DNA of 64,000 nucleotides from Micromonospora antibiotica (GTDB lineage Bacteria > Actinomycetota > Actinomycetes > Mycobacteriales > Micromonosporaceae): NCBI RefSeq assembly GCF_017599305.1, contig NZ_JAGFWR010000001.1, forward strand, positions 868,001 through 932,000, in the 5' to 3' direction. Each line of letters starts with the position of its first letter. Positions within the stretch are counted from its first letter, which is position 1. Below the pieces are notes generated by a model, which had not been told where the DNA came from, made no database searches, and saw only the letters and a program-made list of their open reading frames with translations. Positions 19,254 through 28,722 of this stretch are shown piece by piece. The translations under genes and the position numbers were made by a program.

Positions 19254-20624
19254 ATGATCAGTGTCTTCGACCTTTTCAGTGTCGGTATCGGGCCGTCCAG
19301 TTCCCACACGGTGGGCCCGATGCGGGCCGCGCGTACCTTCGTCGCCGGGCTGAAGGCCGACGGGTTGCTGCACACCGTCACCCGGGTCCGGGCGGAGCTG
19401 TTCGGTTCGCTGGGTGCGACCGGTCACGGTCACGGCAGCGACCGGGCGGTGCTGCTCGGGCTGGCCGGTGAGAGCCCGGAGACGGTGGACACCGACAGTG
19501 TCGGCCCCCGGGTCGCCGAGGTCCGCGCCCGGCGTCGGCTCGCCCTGCCCGGCGGCCAGGAGATCGACTTCGAGCCGGACCGGGACCTGGTGCTGCACCG
19601 CCGCCGGTCGCTGCCGTACCACCCGAACGGGATGACCTTCGTGGCCTGGGACGCGGCCGGGGTGGAGGTGCGGACCCGGACGTACTACTCGGTCGGTGGC
19701 GGGTTCGTGGTGGACGAGGCGGCGGCCGGGGCGGACCGGATCACGTCGGACACCACGGCCGTACGGCACCCGTTCTCGACCGGTGCCGAGCTGCTGGACG
19801 TCACCGCCGGCACCGGCCTGTCGATCAGTGCGGTGATGCTCGCCAACGAGTTGTCCTGGCGCAGCGAGGCGGACGTCCGGGCCGGGTTGCTGGACATCTG
19901 GCGGGTGATGCGGGAGTGCGTGGCCCGGGGTGGCGAGCGGGACGGCGTACTGCCGGGTGGGTTGCGGGTCCGTCGTCGGGCCGCCGAGCTGCGCCGCAGC
20001 CTGGAGGCCGACGCCGGCTCGACGGACCCGTTGCGCGCGATGGACTGGGTGACCCTGTTCGCGCTCGCGGTCAACGAGGAGAACGCCGCCGGTGGCCGGG
20101 TGGTGACCGCTCCGACGAACGGTGCGGCCGGGATCATCCCGGCGGTGTTGCACTACTACACCCGGTTCGTGCCGGGGGCCTCCGACGAGGGGGTGGTGCG
20201 GTTCCTGCTGGCCGCCGGGGCGATCGGGGTGCTGTTCAAGGAGAACGCCTCGATCTCCGGGGCGGAGGTGGGCTGTCAGGGTGAGGTCGGGTCGGCGTGC
20301 TCGATGGCCGCCGCCGGGCTGGCCGAGGCGCTCGGCGGCACCCCCGAGCAGGTGGAGAACGCCGCCGAGATCGGCATGGAGCACAACCTCGGGCTGACCT
20401 GCGACCCGGTCGGGGGGCTGGTGCAGATCCCCTGCATCGAGCGCAACGCGGTGGCTAGCATCAAGGCGATCACGGCGGCCCGGTTGGCGTTGCGCGGCGA
20501 CGGGGTGCACCACGTCTCGCTCGACAAGGTCATCAAGACCATGCGCGAGACCGGGGCGGACATGAAGGTCAAATACAAGGAGACGGCACGCGGCGGCCTG
20601 GCCGTCAACGTGATCGAGTGCTGA
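19254..20624 (+). CDS. sdaA: L-serine ammonia-lyase (single-chain, iron-sulfur)
   Basis: A 456-residue enzyme turning L-serine into pyruvate and ammonia with a [4Fe-4S] cluster. The N-terminal beta domain starts [24 protein letters not shown]; the C-terminal alpha domain has the conserved cysteines in [12 protein letters not shown] and [18 protein letters not shown] and the motif [18 protein letters not shown]. Length matches the fused one-chain type. GAGGAAG precedes ATG 19254; the frame runs open through the upstream repeats but no homologue starts there. It catabolises the product of the SerC pathway. A 680-base repeat-rich leader region precedes it. Confidence 0.92.
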   Translation: MISVFDLFSVGIGPSSSHTVGPMRAARTFVAGLKADGLLHTVTRVRAELFGSLGATGHGHGSDRAVLLGLAGESPETVDTDSVGPRVAEVRARRRLALPGGQEIDFEPDRDLVLHRRRSLPYHPNGMTFVAWDAAGVEVRTRTYYSVGGGFVVDEAAAGADRITSDTTAVRHPFSTGAELLDVTAGTGLSISAVMLANELSWRSEADVRAGLLDIWRVMRECVARGGERDGVLPGGLRVRRRAAELRRSLEADAGSTDPLRAMDWVTLFALAVNEENAAGGRVVTAPTNGAAGIIPAVLHYYTRFVPGASDEGVVRFLLAAGAIGVLFKENASISGAEVGCQGEVGSACSMAAAGLAEALGGTPEQVENAAEIGMEHNLGLTCDPVGGLVQIPCIERNAVASIKAITAARLALRGDGVHHVSLDKVIKTMRETGADMKVKYKETARGGLAVNVIEC

Positions 20625-20684
20625 GGGGGCGTTCGTTCACCGGCTGCTAACCTGTCGTCCGTTGTTGTCAGGCGGGAGGCGACG

Positions 20685-21512
20685 GTGACCGCAGGCGTCA
20701 CGGCGTTGTGGTCGCACCGCAACTCGCTGCGCATCCTGGTCAGACGCGATCTCGCGGTGAAATACCAGCAGTCCGTGCTCGGTTACTTCTGGTCGCTGAT
20801 CGAGCCGCTGGGGATGGGCGCGATCTACTTCTTCGTCTTCGGGGTGCTCTACTCCGGGCCGACCAACCGGCACCTCGGCGAGGCCGCCGGGTCGTACCCG
20901 CTGTTCCTGATCACCGGCATTTTCGCCTGGATGTGGACCAGTTCGGCGTTGAGTGAGGCGACCAACGCGCTGACCGGGCAGTCCCGCCTGATCACCACGA
21001 TGAACCTGCCCCGGCAGGTCTTCCCGATCGGCCGGGTCACCGGCCGGTTCGCCGAGTACGTCGCGGGCCTGCCGATCCTGCTGGCCGTCGCCGCCGTCTA
21101 CGCCGTACACGGCCGGATCGAGCTGGGCTGGTCGCTGCTGAGCCTGCCGCTGGCCGTCGCCGTGCAGGGCACCCTGCTGGTCGGGCTGGCCCTGCTGCTG
21201 TCGGCGGTCAACGTGTTGATGCGCGACGTGGAGCGGTTCATGCGGCTGGTCATCCGGGTGTTGTTCTACGCCACCCCGATCATCTATCCGTTGAGCCTGG
21301 TCCGGGAGTCCGGCATGCCGGCCTGGGTGAAGGTGGCGTACGAGCTGAACCCGCTGGTCGGCATCTTCCAGCTCCAGCACGCCATCTGGTACCCGGACGA
21401 GTTCCCGGACGCCCGGCTGCTGACCACCACGATCGCCGGCAGTCTGCTGGTGCTGGTGGCCGGCTGGTGGGCGTTCCGCAAGCTCGAACCGGCCGTGCTG
21501 AAGGAACTGTAG
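20685..21512 (+). CDS. ABC-2 permease for wall polymer export (TagG/Wzm type)
   Basis: A 275-residue membrane protein with six hydrophobic helices and the export-permease signature LVRRDLAVKYQQSVLGYFWSLIEPLGMGAIYFFVFG at its N-terminus. The C-terminus ELNPLVGIFQLQHAIWYPDEFPD matches permeases that export teichoic acid or O-antigen-like chains. TAACCT near 20652 and GGGAGG before the GTG suggest a promoter and ribosome site right here, so this gene probably opens the operon. The ATPase gene follows with no gap. Confidence 0.87.
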   Translation: MTAGVTALWSHRNSLRILVRRDLAVKYQQSVLGYFWSLIEPLGMGAIYFFVFGVLYSGPTNRHLGEAAGSYPLFLITGIFAWMWTSSALSEATNALTGQSRLITTMNLPRQVFPIGRVTGRFAEYVAGLPILLAVAAVYAVHGRIELGWSLLSLPLAVAVQGTLLVGLALLLSAVNVLMRDVERFMRLVIRVLFYATPIIYPLSLVRESGMPAWVKVAYELNPLVGIFQLQHAIWYPDEFPDARLLTTTIAGSLLVLVAGWWAFRKLEPAVLKEL

Positions 21513-22256
21513 GTGCCGCCGATCATCGAGGCGCAGGGTCTCGGCATCCGTTTCGTCCGCAACCGGCGTCGGCAGTTGCGGCTGCGGGAGTTGTTCATCC
21601 ACCGGGGCGGCCGGGCCGCCACCGCCGGTCAGTTCTGGCCGCTGCGGGACGTCTCGTTCACCGTCGCGCCGGGCGACACGCTCGGTGTGATCGGGCGTAA
21701 CGGCACCGGCAAGAGCACCCTGCTGCGGCTGATCGCGGGGGTGCTGATCCCCGACGAGGGGCGGATCACCGTCTCCGGTGACGTCGCGCCGCTGCTGGAA
21801 CTCTCCGCCGGGTTCTCCAACGACCTGACCGGTCGGGAGAACCTCTACCTGGTCGGCGGGCTGCACGGACTGTCTACGGGCTACCTGCGGCGACACTTCG
21901 ACGACATCGTGTCGTTCGCCGGTGAGCAGGTGGAACGGGCCATCGACACGTCGGTGCGGCACTACTCGTCGGGGATGAAGGTGCGGCTCGGGTTCGCGAT
22001 CATCTCGCACCTGCCGCACCCGATCCTGCTGATGGACGAGGTGACCGCGGTGGGCGACGCGGAGTTCCGCCGGAAGTGTTATTCGACGATCGACCGACTG
22101 CTCGCGGAGGGGCGCACCTTGGTGCTGGTGTCACACAACGAGAAGGACCTGACCCGGTTCTGCCGTCGGGGGCTCTACCTCGACGGCGGGCGGTTGACCG
22201 TGGACGGGACGGTCGCGGAGGCGCTCGACGCGTACCACGCCGCGGTGCCGAGGTGA
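21513..22256 (+). CDS. ABC transporter ATPase for wall polymer export (TagH/Wzt type)
   Basis: A 247-residue ABC ATPase. The Walker A is GRNGTGKST (residues 61-69), the signature VRHYSSGMKVRLGFAI and the Walker B ILLMDEVTAVGDAEF. The segment HRGGRAATAGQFWPLRDVSF and the YSSGM signature are typical of polysaccharide/teichoic-acid exporters. It lacks the C-terminal carbohydrate-binding domain of Wzt proteins that recognise a capped chain. The GTG directly follows the permease stop, and its own stop overlaps the next gene (GTGA). Confidence 0.89.
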   Translation: MPPIIEAQGLGIRFVRNRRRQLRLRELFIHRGGRAATAGQFWPLRDVSFTVAPGDTLGVIGRNGTGKSTLLRLIAGVLIPDEGRITVSGDVAPLLELSAGFSNDLTGRENLYLVGGLHGLSTGYLRRHFDDIVSFAGEQVERAIDTSVRHYSSGMKVRLGFAIISHLPHPILLMDEVTAVGDAEFRRKCYSTIDRLLAEGRTLVLVSHNEKDLTRFCRRGLYLDGGRLTVDGTVAEALDAYHAAVPR

Positions 22257-24334
22257 CCCTGGCGATCGTGCTCGCCGCCGGTGCGCCGGCCGCGGGCCCA
22301 CCCACCGGCACGGGCGTAGCCCTGGCCGACCGGCTCGTCGACCAGTTGCGCCGGGCCGGGGCGGACCGGGTGCACACCGTCGCCGGTCTCGCCGAGCTGG
22401 CCGCCCTGGTCGACACCGTCACCGGTCCGGTGCTGGTCACCGGGGGTGACCTGGTCGCGCACACGGCCGTACTGCGGCATCTGGTGACCAGCCCGGTCGG
22501 CCCGACGGTGGCCCTGGTGCTCACCGATGCGCCGGCCGCCGGTCAGACGGTGGTCCGCGAGGAACGCGGCCAGGTGGTCGACGCGGGCCCGGAGCTGGCC
22601 GACGCCACCGGCGTCTTCGGCGGCGCGGTGCGGGTCGGCGCGGACGACCTGCCGACCCTGGCCGCCGCGGCCCGCGCCGCCGCCGGCCCGGCGTCGGCCC
22701 AGGCCGCCCACGGCCCGCAGGCCGCCCACGGCCCGCAGGCCGCCCATGGCCCGCAGGCCGCCGGTGGCCGGGCGGCGGGGCAGGCCGCCCACGGCCCGGT
22801 AGCGGGGGGCGTGGCCGGTGCCGCCGTGGACCGGCTGTTCGCGGCGCTCACCGACCTCGGCACCCTGACCTTCGCCCACCGGGTACGCCTGCTCGTGGCG
22901 CACCGGGTCACCGATCCGGCCGGGTTCGCGGCCGCCGAGGCGGCCCTGGCCGGGGTGGACGAGGACCGGGCGGAGCTGCGGCTGTCGGTGAAGGAACGCG
23001 ACGACTTCTTCACCACCTACTTCGTCAGCACCTGGTCGCCGTACGTGACGAAGGCGTGTGCCCGGCTGGGTCTGACGCCGACCGGGGTCACCATGATCTC
23101 GGTGTTGTTCGCGGTGGTCGCGGCGGTGCTCTTCGGCGCGGGTGGCCGGGTCGCCCTGGTGGCCGGCGCGGTGCTGCTCTACCTGGGTTTCGTGCTCGAC
23201 TGCGTGGACGGGCAGTTGGCCCGGTACACCAGGCACTTCAGCGCCTGGGGCGGCTGGCTGGACACGATGGCCGACCGGGCGAAGGAGTACCTGGTCTACG
23301 CGGGGTTGGGCTACGGCGCGACGCACGCCGGGTTCCGTTACGGCTGGGCGTTGGCGATCGCCGCGATGACGTTGCAGACCGTCCGGCACATGACCGACGC
23401 CTGGTACGGGGTGCTGCACGACGAGGCGGCCCGGCGTCCCCGCCCGGTCACCCCGGCCGCCGGGGGGATCGGCGGGAAGCTGAACGCCGCGTCGACCCGG
23501 GTGCAGGCGGACACCGGCTCGGTGTCGTACTGGTTGAAGCGGACGGTGGTCTTCCCGATCGGCGAGCGGTGGGCGTTGATCGCGGTCACCGCCGCGCTGT
23601 TCGGGCCGCTGGTCAGCCTGGTCTCGGTGCTGGTGTGGGGGGTGCTGGCGTTCGGTTACACGGGCGCGTTGCGGACTTTGCGGGCGCGCTGGATGTGGGT
23701 GCCGGTGCTGGACACGGTCGACGCGACGTTGCACCGTGACGACGGGCCGGTGGCGGCCCGGTTGCCGGTGGTCCGCCCGATGGGCCCGTTGACCCTGGCG
23801 GTGCTCGGGGTGCTCGGGCCGGCGGTGCTGCTGGTGGTGGGGTTGTTCCGGGCGGCCGGTGACGGTGATCCGGGCGGTCTGCGCTGGTGGCTGCCGGTGG
23901 CGCTGCTGGTGCTGCTGGTGGCCGGGCTGGGTGCGGGTGCGGCGCACAACGGGCCGCTGGACTGGCTGGTGCCGGCGGCATTGCGGGCCGGCGAGTATCT
24001 GTTCGCCGCCGTGGTCGGGGTGGTCGGCGGGGTGCCGGCGTGGCTGCTCTTCGGGTACGTCTTCGTGCTGACCGTGCACCACTACGACCTGACCGCCCGG
24101 TTGGAGAAGCGGCAGGTGGCCCCGCCCCTACACCGGTGGACGCTGGGCTGGGAGGGGCGTTCGGTGCTGTTGGCGGTGGCGGCGATCGCCGGATTTGCCA
24201 GCCCTGTAATGGCTACACTCGGTGCGTACCTTCTGCTGGTGTTCGTGGCAAGTGTCGTGCTGGCCTGGGTCGTCCTGCCGGCCCGCGCGAGCCGGGCGGC
24301 GGCCGTACCCGTGCGGGGTGGTTCGCCGGGCTGA
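22253..24334 (+). CDS. CDP-alcohol phosphatidyltransferase with extra domains (DUF5941-like)
   Basis: A 693-residue membrane enzyme. The CDP-alcohol phosphotransferase motif starts at Asp316: DCVDGQLAR, then eight residues, G, three, D, three, D, so all three catalytic Asp plus the DG and AR pairs are intact. It joins an alcohol or polyol phosphate to a lipid or another acceptor using a CDP-linked donor. The N-terminus (about 1-140) looks like a degenerate nucleotidyltransferase fold (TLAIVLAAG start). A low-complexity AAHGPQ repeat at about 149-170 links it onward. The C-terminal 300 residues are mostly membrane helices of the DUF5941 type. Overlap with the ATPase gene implies coupling to wall-polymer export. 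Confidence 0.83.
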   Translation: MTLAIVLAAGAPAAGPPTGTGVALADRLVDQLRRAGADRVHTVAGLAELAALVDTVTGPVLVTGGDLVAHTAVLRHLVTSPVGPTVALVLTDAPAAGQTVVREERGQVVDAGPELADATGVFGGAVRVGADDLPTLAAAARAAAGPASAQAAHGPQAAHGPQAAHGPQAAGGRAAGQAAHGPVAGGVAGAAVDRLFAALTDLGTLTFAHRVRLLVAHRVTDPAGFAAAEAALAGVDEDRAELRLSVKERDDFFTTYFVSTWSPYVTKACARLGLTPTGVTMISVLFAVVAAVLFGAGGRVALVAGAVLLYLGFVLDCVDGQLARYTRHFSAWGGWLDTMADRAKEYLVYAGLGYGATHAGFRYGWALAIAAMTLQTVRHMTDAWYGVLHDEAARRPRPVTPAAGGIGGKLNAASTRVQADTGSVSYWLKRTVVFPIGERWALIAVTAALFGPLVSLVSVLVWGVLAFGYTGALRTLRARWMWVPVLDTVDATLHRDDGPVAARLPVVRPMGPLTLAVLGVLGPAVLLVVGLFRAAGDGDPGGLRWWLPVALLVLLVAGLGAGAAHNGPLDWLVPAALRAGEYLFAAVVGVVGGVPAWLLFGYVFVLTVHHYDLTARLEKRQVAPPLHRWTLGWEGRSVLLAVAAIAGFASPVMATLGAYLLLVFVASVVLAWVVLPARASRAAAVPVRGGSPG
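22697..22764 (+). repeat. In-frame 18-bp repeat coding for AAHGPQ
   Basis: Three nearly identical 18-bp units (CAGGCCGCCCACGGCCCG type), with a fourth related unit at about 22782-22799. The unit is a multiple of three, so copy-number changes would only lengthen or shorten the linker in the encoded protein. Confidence 0.8.
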
Positions 24335-24350
24335 CGACAGGGGCGGCCGG

Positions 24351-26525
24351 ATGACGCTGATCAGCTTCGTCGTACCGGCCTTCCGGGTGCAGGGTTACCT
24401 GCGCGAATGCCTGGACTCGCTGCTCGGCCAGCCGGTGCGGGACATCGAGGTGATCGGGGTCGACGACGGCTCCCCGGACGCCTGCGGCGACATCCTCGAC
24501 GAGTACGCCGCCCGTGACCCCCGGGTCCGGGCGCTCCGCCTGCCACGCAACGTGGGGCTCGGTCCGGCCCGTAACGCCGGGCTGGACCGGGCCACCGGCG
24601 AGTACGTCTGGTTCCTCGACGGCGACGACTGGCTCGCCCCCGACTGCCTGCCCGAGGTCGCCGACCGGCTCACCGCCACCCGTCCGGACGTGCTGCTGGT
24701 CGACCACGTGCGGGTGCACTGGGACGAGCGGGTCACCCGCAGCGCACTGTCGGAGGTGTTTCCCGAACCACCAGGCGCGGCGACGTTCCGCCTGGCGGAG
24801 CGGCCGGAGGCGCTGCGCCTGCTGCACACCGCCTGGAACCGGCTGGTCCGCCGGGAGTTCCTCACCGGCCTCGGGCTGCGTTTCGCTCTCGGCTGGTACG
24901 AGGACGTCGCGTTCAGCTACCCGGTGCTGCTGGCCGCCGGGCGGATCGGGGTGCTCGACCGGGTCTGCGTCAACTACCGGCAGCGCCGGGCCGGTGCGAT
25001 CACCCGGACCCTCGACGACCGGCACTTCGAGGTCTTCGACCAGTGGCACCGGGTGTTCGGGTTCCTCGACGAGCGGCCCGACCTGGCCGAGCTGCGACCG
25101 GTGGTCTTCGAACGGATGATCTGGCACTACCTGACCGTGCTCGGCAACGGCGACCGGATCGCCCCGCAGCTGCGGCCGGCGTTCTTCCAGCGGATCACCG
25201 CCGACCACCGGCGGTTCCGACCCACCGGAGGCTATCCGGTGCCGGACGGGTGGGACGGGCTCAAGCACCGGCTGGTCGCCGCCGGCAGGTGGCGGACGTT
25301 CAGCGCACTGCGTACCGCCAACCAGGCCCGGGAGGTCGCCCGCAGCGCCGGTCGGCGGGCCCGGCCGGTGGCCCGGCGCACCGCCCGGCTGGCCCGGGAC
25401 GCGCTGCTGCACGAGTGCTACCGGGCCGAGCTGCGCCGGCCGATCGACCCGACACTGGCCGTCTACGCCGCCTACTGGTACCGGGGTTACGCCTGCAACC
25501 CGGCGGCGGTGCACGCCGCCGCCCGCCGGCTCGCCCCGCAGGTACGCGGGGTGTGGATCGTCCGCCGGGACCGGATCGACACCCTCCCGCCCGGCACCGA
25601 GTACGTGGTGGCCGGCACCCTCGACTGTCAGCGGGTGCTGGCGCGGGCCCGCTGGCTGGTCAACAACGTCAACTTCCCGGACTTCGTGCGTAAGCGCCCC
25701 GGCCAGGTCCATGTTCAGACCCACCACGGCACCCCGGTCAAGGTGATGGGGCTGGACCAGCAGCGGTACCCGCTCGGTGCGGTCGGGATGGACTTCGCGG
25801 GGCTGCTGCGCCGGGTGGAGCGCTGGGACTACAGCGTCAGCTCCAACGCGTTCTCCACCCAGATGTGGGACCGCGCCTATCCGGCGGACTACGTCCGGCT
25901 GGAGGTGGGCTACCCGCGCAACGACCGGCTGGTCACCGCCACCACCGAGGAGGTGGCTGCGGTGCGGGCCCGGCTCGGCGTCACCCCGGACGAGCGGGTG
26001 GTGCTGTACGCGCCGACCCACCGGGAGCACCTGCCCGGGTACCGGCCGCCGTTCGACCCGTACCGGCTGCTGGAGGTGCTCGGGCCGGCCGGGCGGTTGC
26101 TGGTGCGCAGCCACTACTTCCACGACCGGCAGGGCCGGGCCCGGCGGCGGGCCGGGGGGCGGGTGGTCGACGTCAGTGACGTCGCCAGCGTGGAGGACCT
26201 CTATCTGGCGGCCGACGTGCTGGTCACCGACTACTCGTCGGCGATGTTCGACTACGCGGTGCTGGACCGGCCGATCGTGATCTACGCTCCGGACCACGAC
26301 GCCTACCGGCTGGCCCGGGGGGTCTACTTCGACGTCACCGCCGAACCGCCGGGGGCGGTCGCGCTGACCTTCGACGAGCTGTGTGCGGTCTTCCGTCGCG
26401 GCGCGGTGACCGGGGAGCCGGCCGAGCGGGCGCGGCAGGCGTTCCGGGAGCGGTTCTGCGGCTGGGACGACGGGCACGCGGCGGAGCGGGTGGTCCGCCG
26501 GGTCTTCCTGGGGGAACGTGGGTGA
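24351..26525 (+). CDS. Fused GT2 glycosyltransferase / CDP-glycerol glycerophosphotransferase
   Basis: A 724-residue protein of two enzymes. Residues 1 to about 225 form a GT-A family 2 transferase: ISFVVPAFRVQGYLRECLDSLL, DDGSPD, ARNAGLDRATGEYVWFLDGDDW (the DxD-type site) and WYEDVAFSYPVLL. Residues from about 370 on match TagF/TarL-type polymerases that build poly(polyol phosphate) chains: HHGTPVKVMG near 458, YAPTHREH, RSHYFHD, and DLYLAADVLVTDYSSAMFDYAVL near 620. It probably elongates a teichoic-acid-like polymer and adds sugar. It follows the CDP-alcohol gene after 16 bases, in the same operon as the exporter. Confidence 0.88.
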   Translation: MTLISFVVPAFRVQGYLRECLDSLLGQPVRDIEVIGVDDGSPDACGDILDEYAARDPRVRALRLPRNVGLGPARNAGLDRATGEYVWFLDGDDWLAPDCLPEVADRLTATRPDVLLVDHVRVHWDERVTRSALSEVFPEPPGAATFRLAERPEALRLLHTAWNRLVRREFLTGLGLRFALGWYEDVAFSYPVLLAAGRIGVLDRVCVNYRQRRAGAITRTLDDRHFEVFDQWHRVFGFLDERPDLAELRPVVFERMIWHYLTVLGNGDRIAPQLRPAFFQRITADHRRFRPTGGYPVPDGWDGLKHRLVAAGRWRTFSALRTANQAREVARSAGRRARPVARRTARLARDALLHECYRAELRRPIDPTLAVYAAYWYRGYACNPAAVHAAARRLAPQVRGVWIVRRDRIDTLPPGTEYVVAGTLDCQRVLARARWLVNNVNFPDFVRKRPGQVHVQTHHGTPVKVMGLDQQRYPLGAVGMDFAGLLRRVERWDYSVSSNAFSTQMWDRAYPADYVRLEVGYPRNDRLVTATTEEVAAVRARLGVTPDERVVLYAPTHREHLPGYRPPFDPYRLLEVLGPAGRLLVRSHYFHDRQGRARRRAGGRVVDVSDVASVEDLYLAADVLVTDYSSAMFDYAVLDRPIVIYAPDHDAYRLARGVYFDVTAEPPGAVALTFDELCAVFRRGAVTGEPAERARQAFRERFCGWDDGHAAERVVRRVFLGERG

Positions 26526-26656
26526 TCCGGGCGGATCGCCGTACTGGCCCGTAATAGGGCTGTCATCAGTCGAACATGGCACGTTTACCCGATGTGCTAA
26601 CCCGATGATGCTCGTCACAGTCAACCCGGGGTTCGGCCAAGCTGGGGGAGGAGACG

Positions 26657-27961
26657 GTGACCACCGTCGCGCTGAAGGACGTCACAAAGGTATTCCCGGA
26701 TGGGACAGTTGCCGTCGACAACGTCAGTCTCGACGTTGTCGACGGTGAGTTCATGGTGTTGCTCGGCCCATCCGGTTGCGGAAAGTCGACCGTGCTGCGG
26801 ATGATCGCGGGACTGGCGGAGCCGACCACCGGCGCGGTGATGCTCGACGGTGAGGTCGCCAACGACCTGCCGCCGCGCGACCGGAAGATCGCCATGGTCT
26901 TCCAGGACTTCGCGCTCTACCCGCACATGACCGTCGGTGACAACATCGGCTTCCCGCTCAAGCTGTCCGGGGTGGAGCCGGTGCCCCGGGGCGAGCGGGT
27001 ACAGGACGTGGCCAGCGCGCTCGGCATCGGCGACGTGCTCGGCCGCAAACCGAGCCAGCTCTCCGGCGGCCAACGGCAGCGGGTCGCGATGGGTCGGGCG
27101 ATCGTCCGCCGGCCGGGGCTGTTCCTGATGGACGAGCCGCTGTCGAACCTCGACAGCGGGCTGCGGGCCGAGCTGCGCGCCGAGATCTCCGCGCTGACCC
27201 GCGAGCTGGGCGTCACCACCATCTACGTCACCCACGACCAGGCCGAGGCGCTGACCATGGCCGACCGGGTGGCCATCATGCGCAAGGGCGTGCTCCAGGA
27301 CGTCGGCACCCCCACCCAGGTGTACGGCCGGCCGGCGACCCTCTACGTCGCCGCGTTCCTCGGCAGCCCCCGGATGAACCTGCTGGAGGCGTCGGTCTAC
27401 GTCCACCTCGACCGGTACGTCACGCTCACCCTCGGTGACCAGGCGCTCTACCTGCCGTGGGACGACATCCGCAGCCGGGCCGTGGCGCACTACCACGGCG
27501 AGCGGATCGTGGTCGGGATGCGGGCCGAGGCGCTCACCCCGGTCGCCCCGGACACCCCCGGTGACGTGCTCCAGGGCCGGGTGCGTTACCTGGAGCACCA
27601 CGGGCACGAGTCGCTGGCCTTCCTCGACATCGGTGCCACCGCCATCATGGTCGACGAGATGAGCGCCCCCGCCGAGGACGCCGCCCCGGGCCAGCGGGGA
27701 CTGCGCCGGTTCGGTCAGGTCATGTCCCGGCTCACCGGGCGGGCCGGCGACCCGGAGGAGGTCGAACGGACGGCCGGCGACAACCGCACCAGCGTGCTGA
27801 ACGACCCCGGCCGCCACCACCGCCGCCCGGCCGAGCTGGCGGTCCGGCTGGCCCCGTACCCGGCGATCTCGGCGGGGCACCCGATGGCGGTGGCGGTCCG
27901 GATGGACGCCCTGCACTTCTTCGACGAACGCGGCGACCGCATCGACGTCGGCTGGCGCTGA
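26657..27961 (+). CDS. CUT1-type sugar ABC transporter ATPase (MalK/MsiK/UgpC-like)
   Basis: A 434-residue ATPase with Walker A GPSGCGKST (37-45), Q-loop MVFQDFALYPHMTV, signature LSGGQRQRVAMGRAI and Walker B GLFLMDEPLSNLD. After about residue 240 comes the TOBE-type regulatory domain of carbohydrate importers, interrupted by a charged stretch of about 55 residues (near 330-390). No permease or binding protein is close by. In streptomycetes one such ATPase (MsiK) serves several sugar importers, and this orphan may do the same. GGGGGAGGAGAC precedes the GTG. Downstream are disaccharide-phosphorylase genes, in keeping with an alpha-glucoside role. Confidence 0.87.
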   Translation: MTTVALKDVTKVFPDGTVAVDNVSLDVVDGEFMVLLGPSGCGKSTVLRMIAGLAEPTTGAVMLDGEVANDLPPRDRKIAMVFQDFALYPHMTVGDNIGFPLKLSGVEPVPRGERVQDVASALGIGDVLGRKPSQLSGGQRQRVAMGRAIVRRPGLFLMDEPLSNLDSGLRAELRAEISALTRELGVTTIYVTHDQAEALTMADRVAIMRKGVLQDVGTPTQVYGRPATLYVAAFLGSPRMNLLEASVYVHLDRYVTLTLGDQALYLPWDDIRSRAVAHYHGERIVVGMRAEALTPVAPDTPGDVLQGRVRYLEHHGHESLAFLDIGATAIMVDEMSAPAEDAAPGQRGLRRFGQVMSRLTGRAGDPEEVERTAGDNRTSVLNDPGRHHRRPAELAVRLAPYPAISAGHPMAVAVRMDALHFFDERGDRIDVGWR

Positions 27962-28205
27962 CCCCACCCTGCCCCTGACTCCGCCCTGCCCCGGGCGCTG
28001 CCCTGCCCGGGCGCCGCGCGCAACTTCGTGGATGTAGTGGTCTCCGCCCGCCCGGATGCCGCTGTTTCCAGGGAACTGTGTGGATCATGAGGTCGTGGCG
28101 GTCGACCGGGGCGGGGTGCGCGTGCGTCGACCGGTTCCGGCGGGGTGGTGGTCGGGGGTCGGCAGGTGCTGGTGGGGGTTTTTACCGGCGGGTAACCTCG
28201 GGGGC
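27962..28205. other. Spacer with a worn copy of the 18.9-kb repeat
   Basis: No gene. Around 28034-28061 the bases TGTAGTGGTCTCCGCC and then GGATGCC resemble the centre of the inverted repeat at 18922-18949, with the flanks decayed. TAACCT at 28193-28198 is a likely -10 box for the next gene. Confidence 0.4.
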
Positions 28206-28673
28206 ATGACCATCGACTCCCGCGAGGTGGCGGCCGGGGTGCTCCGGGCCGTCCCGTTCGCCCGCACGCTCGGCTTCGAGATCGTCGAGGTCGCGCCCGA
28301 GGCCGAGGGTGGGGTCCGGGCGGTCGTCCGGCTGCCCGACACGCCGGCCACCCACAACCACGTCGGCGGCCCGCACGCCGGGGCCATGTTCACCCTCGGC
28401 GAGACCGCCTCCGGCGCGGTGGTGATGGCCGCGTTCGGGCAGGTGCTCGACCGGGCCGTGCCGCTGGCCGTGCGGGCCGACATCGCGTACCGGCGGGTGG
28501 CGATGGGGGAGGTGCAAGCCACCGCGCGGCTCGGTCGCACCCCGGCCGAGGTGCTCGCCGAACTGGACGCCGGGCAACGCCCCGAGTTCCCGGTCGCGGT
28601 GGAGATCGGCACCGCCGACGGCACCGTCACCGCCACCATGACCGTCCTGTGGACCCTGCGCCCGCACCGCTGA
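28206..28673 (+). CDS. Hotdog-fold thioesterase (PaaI/DUF4442-like)
   Basis: A 155-residue hotdog-fold protein. The core NHVGGPHAGAMFTLGETASGAVVMAAFG (about 47-75) places the conserved His/Gly turn before the long central helix, as in acyl-CoA thioesterases of the PaaI and DUF4442 groups. Strands RADIAYRRVAMGEVQATARLG and EFPVAVEIGTADGTVTATMTVLWTLRP follow. The acyl-CoA is unknown. The ATG is seven bases after TAACCT (28193-28198), so the mRNA may be leaderless; the frame is open upstream but has no better start. Confidence 0.8.
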   Translation: MTIDSREVAAGVLRAVPFARTLGFEIVEVAPEAEGGVRAVVRLPDTPATHNHVGGPHAGAMFTLGETASGAVVMAAFGQVLDRAVPLAVRADIAYRRVAMGEVQATARLGRTPAEVLAELDAGQRPEFPVAVEIGTADGTVTATMTVLWTLRPHR

Positions 28674-28722
28674 CCCGCGTGGCGGGGGTTTGCCCGGTGG
28701 GGGCGGTGGATAGATTCGTAGC

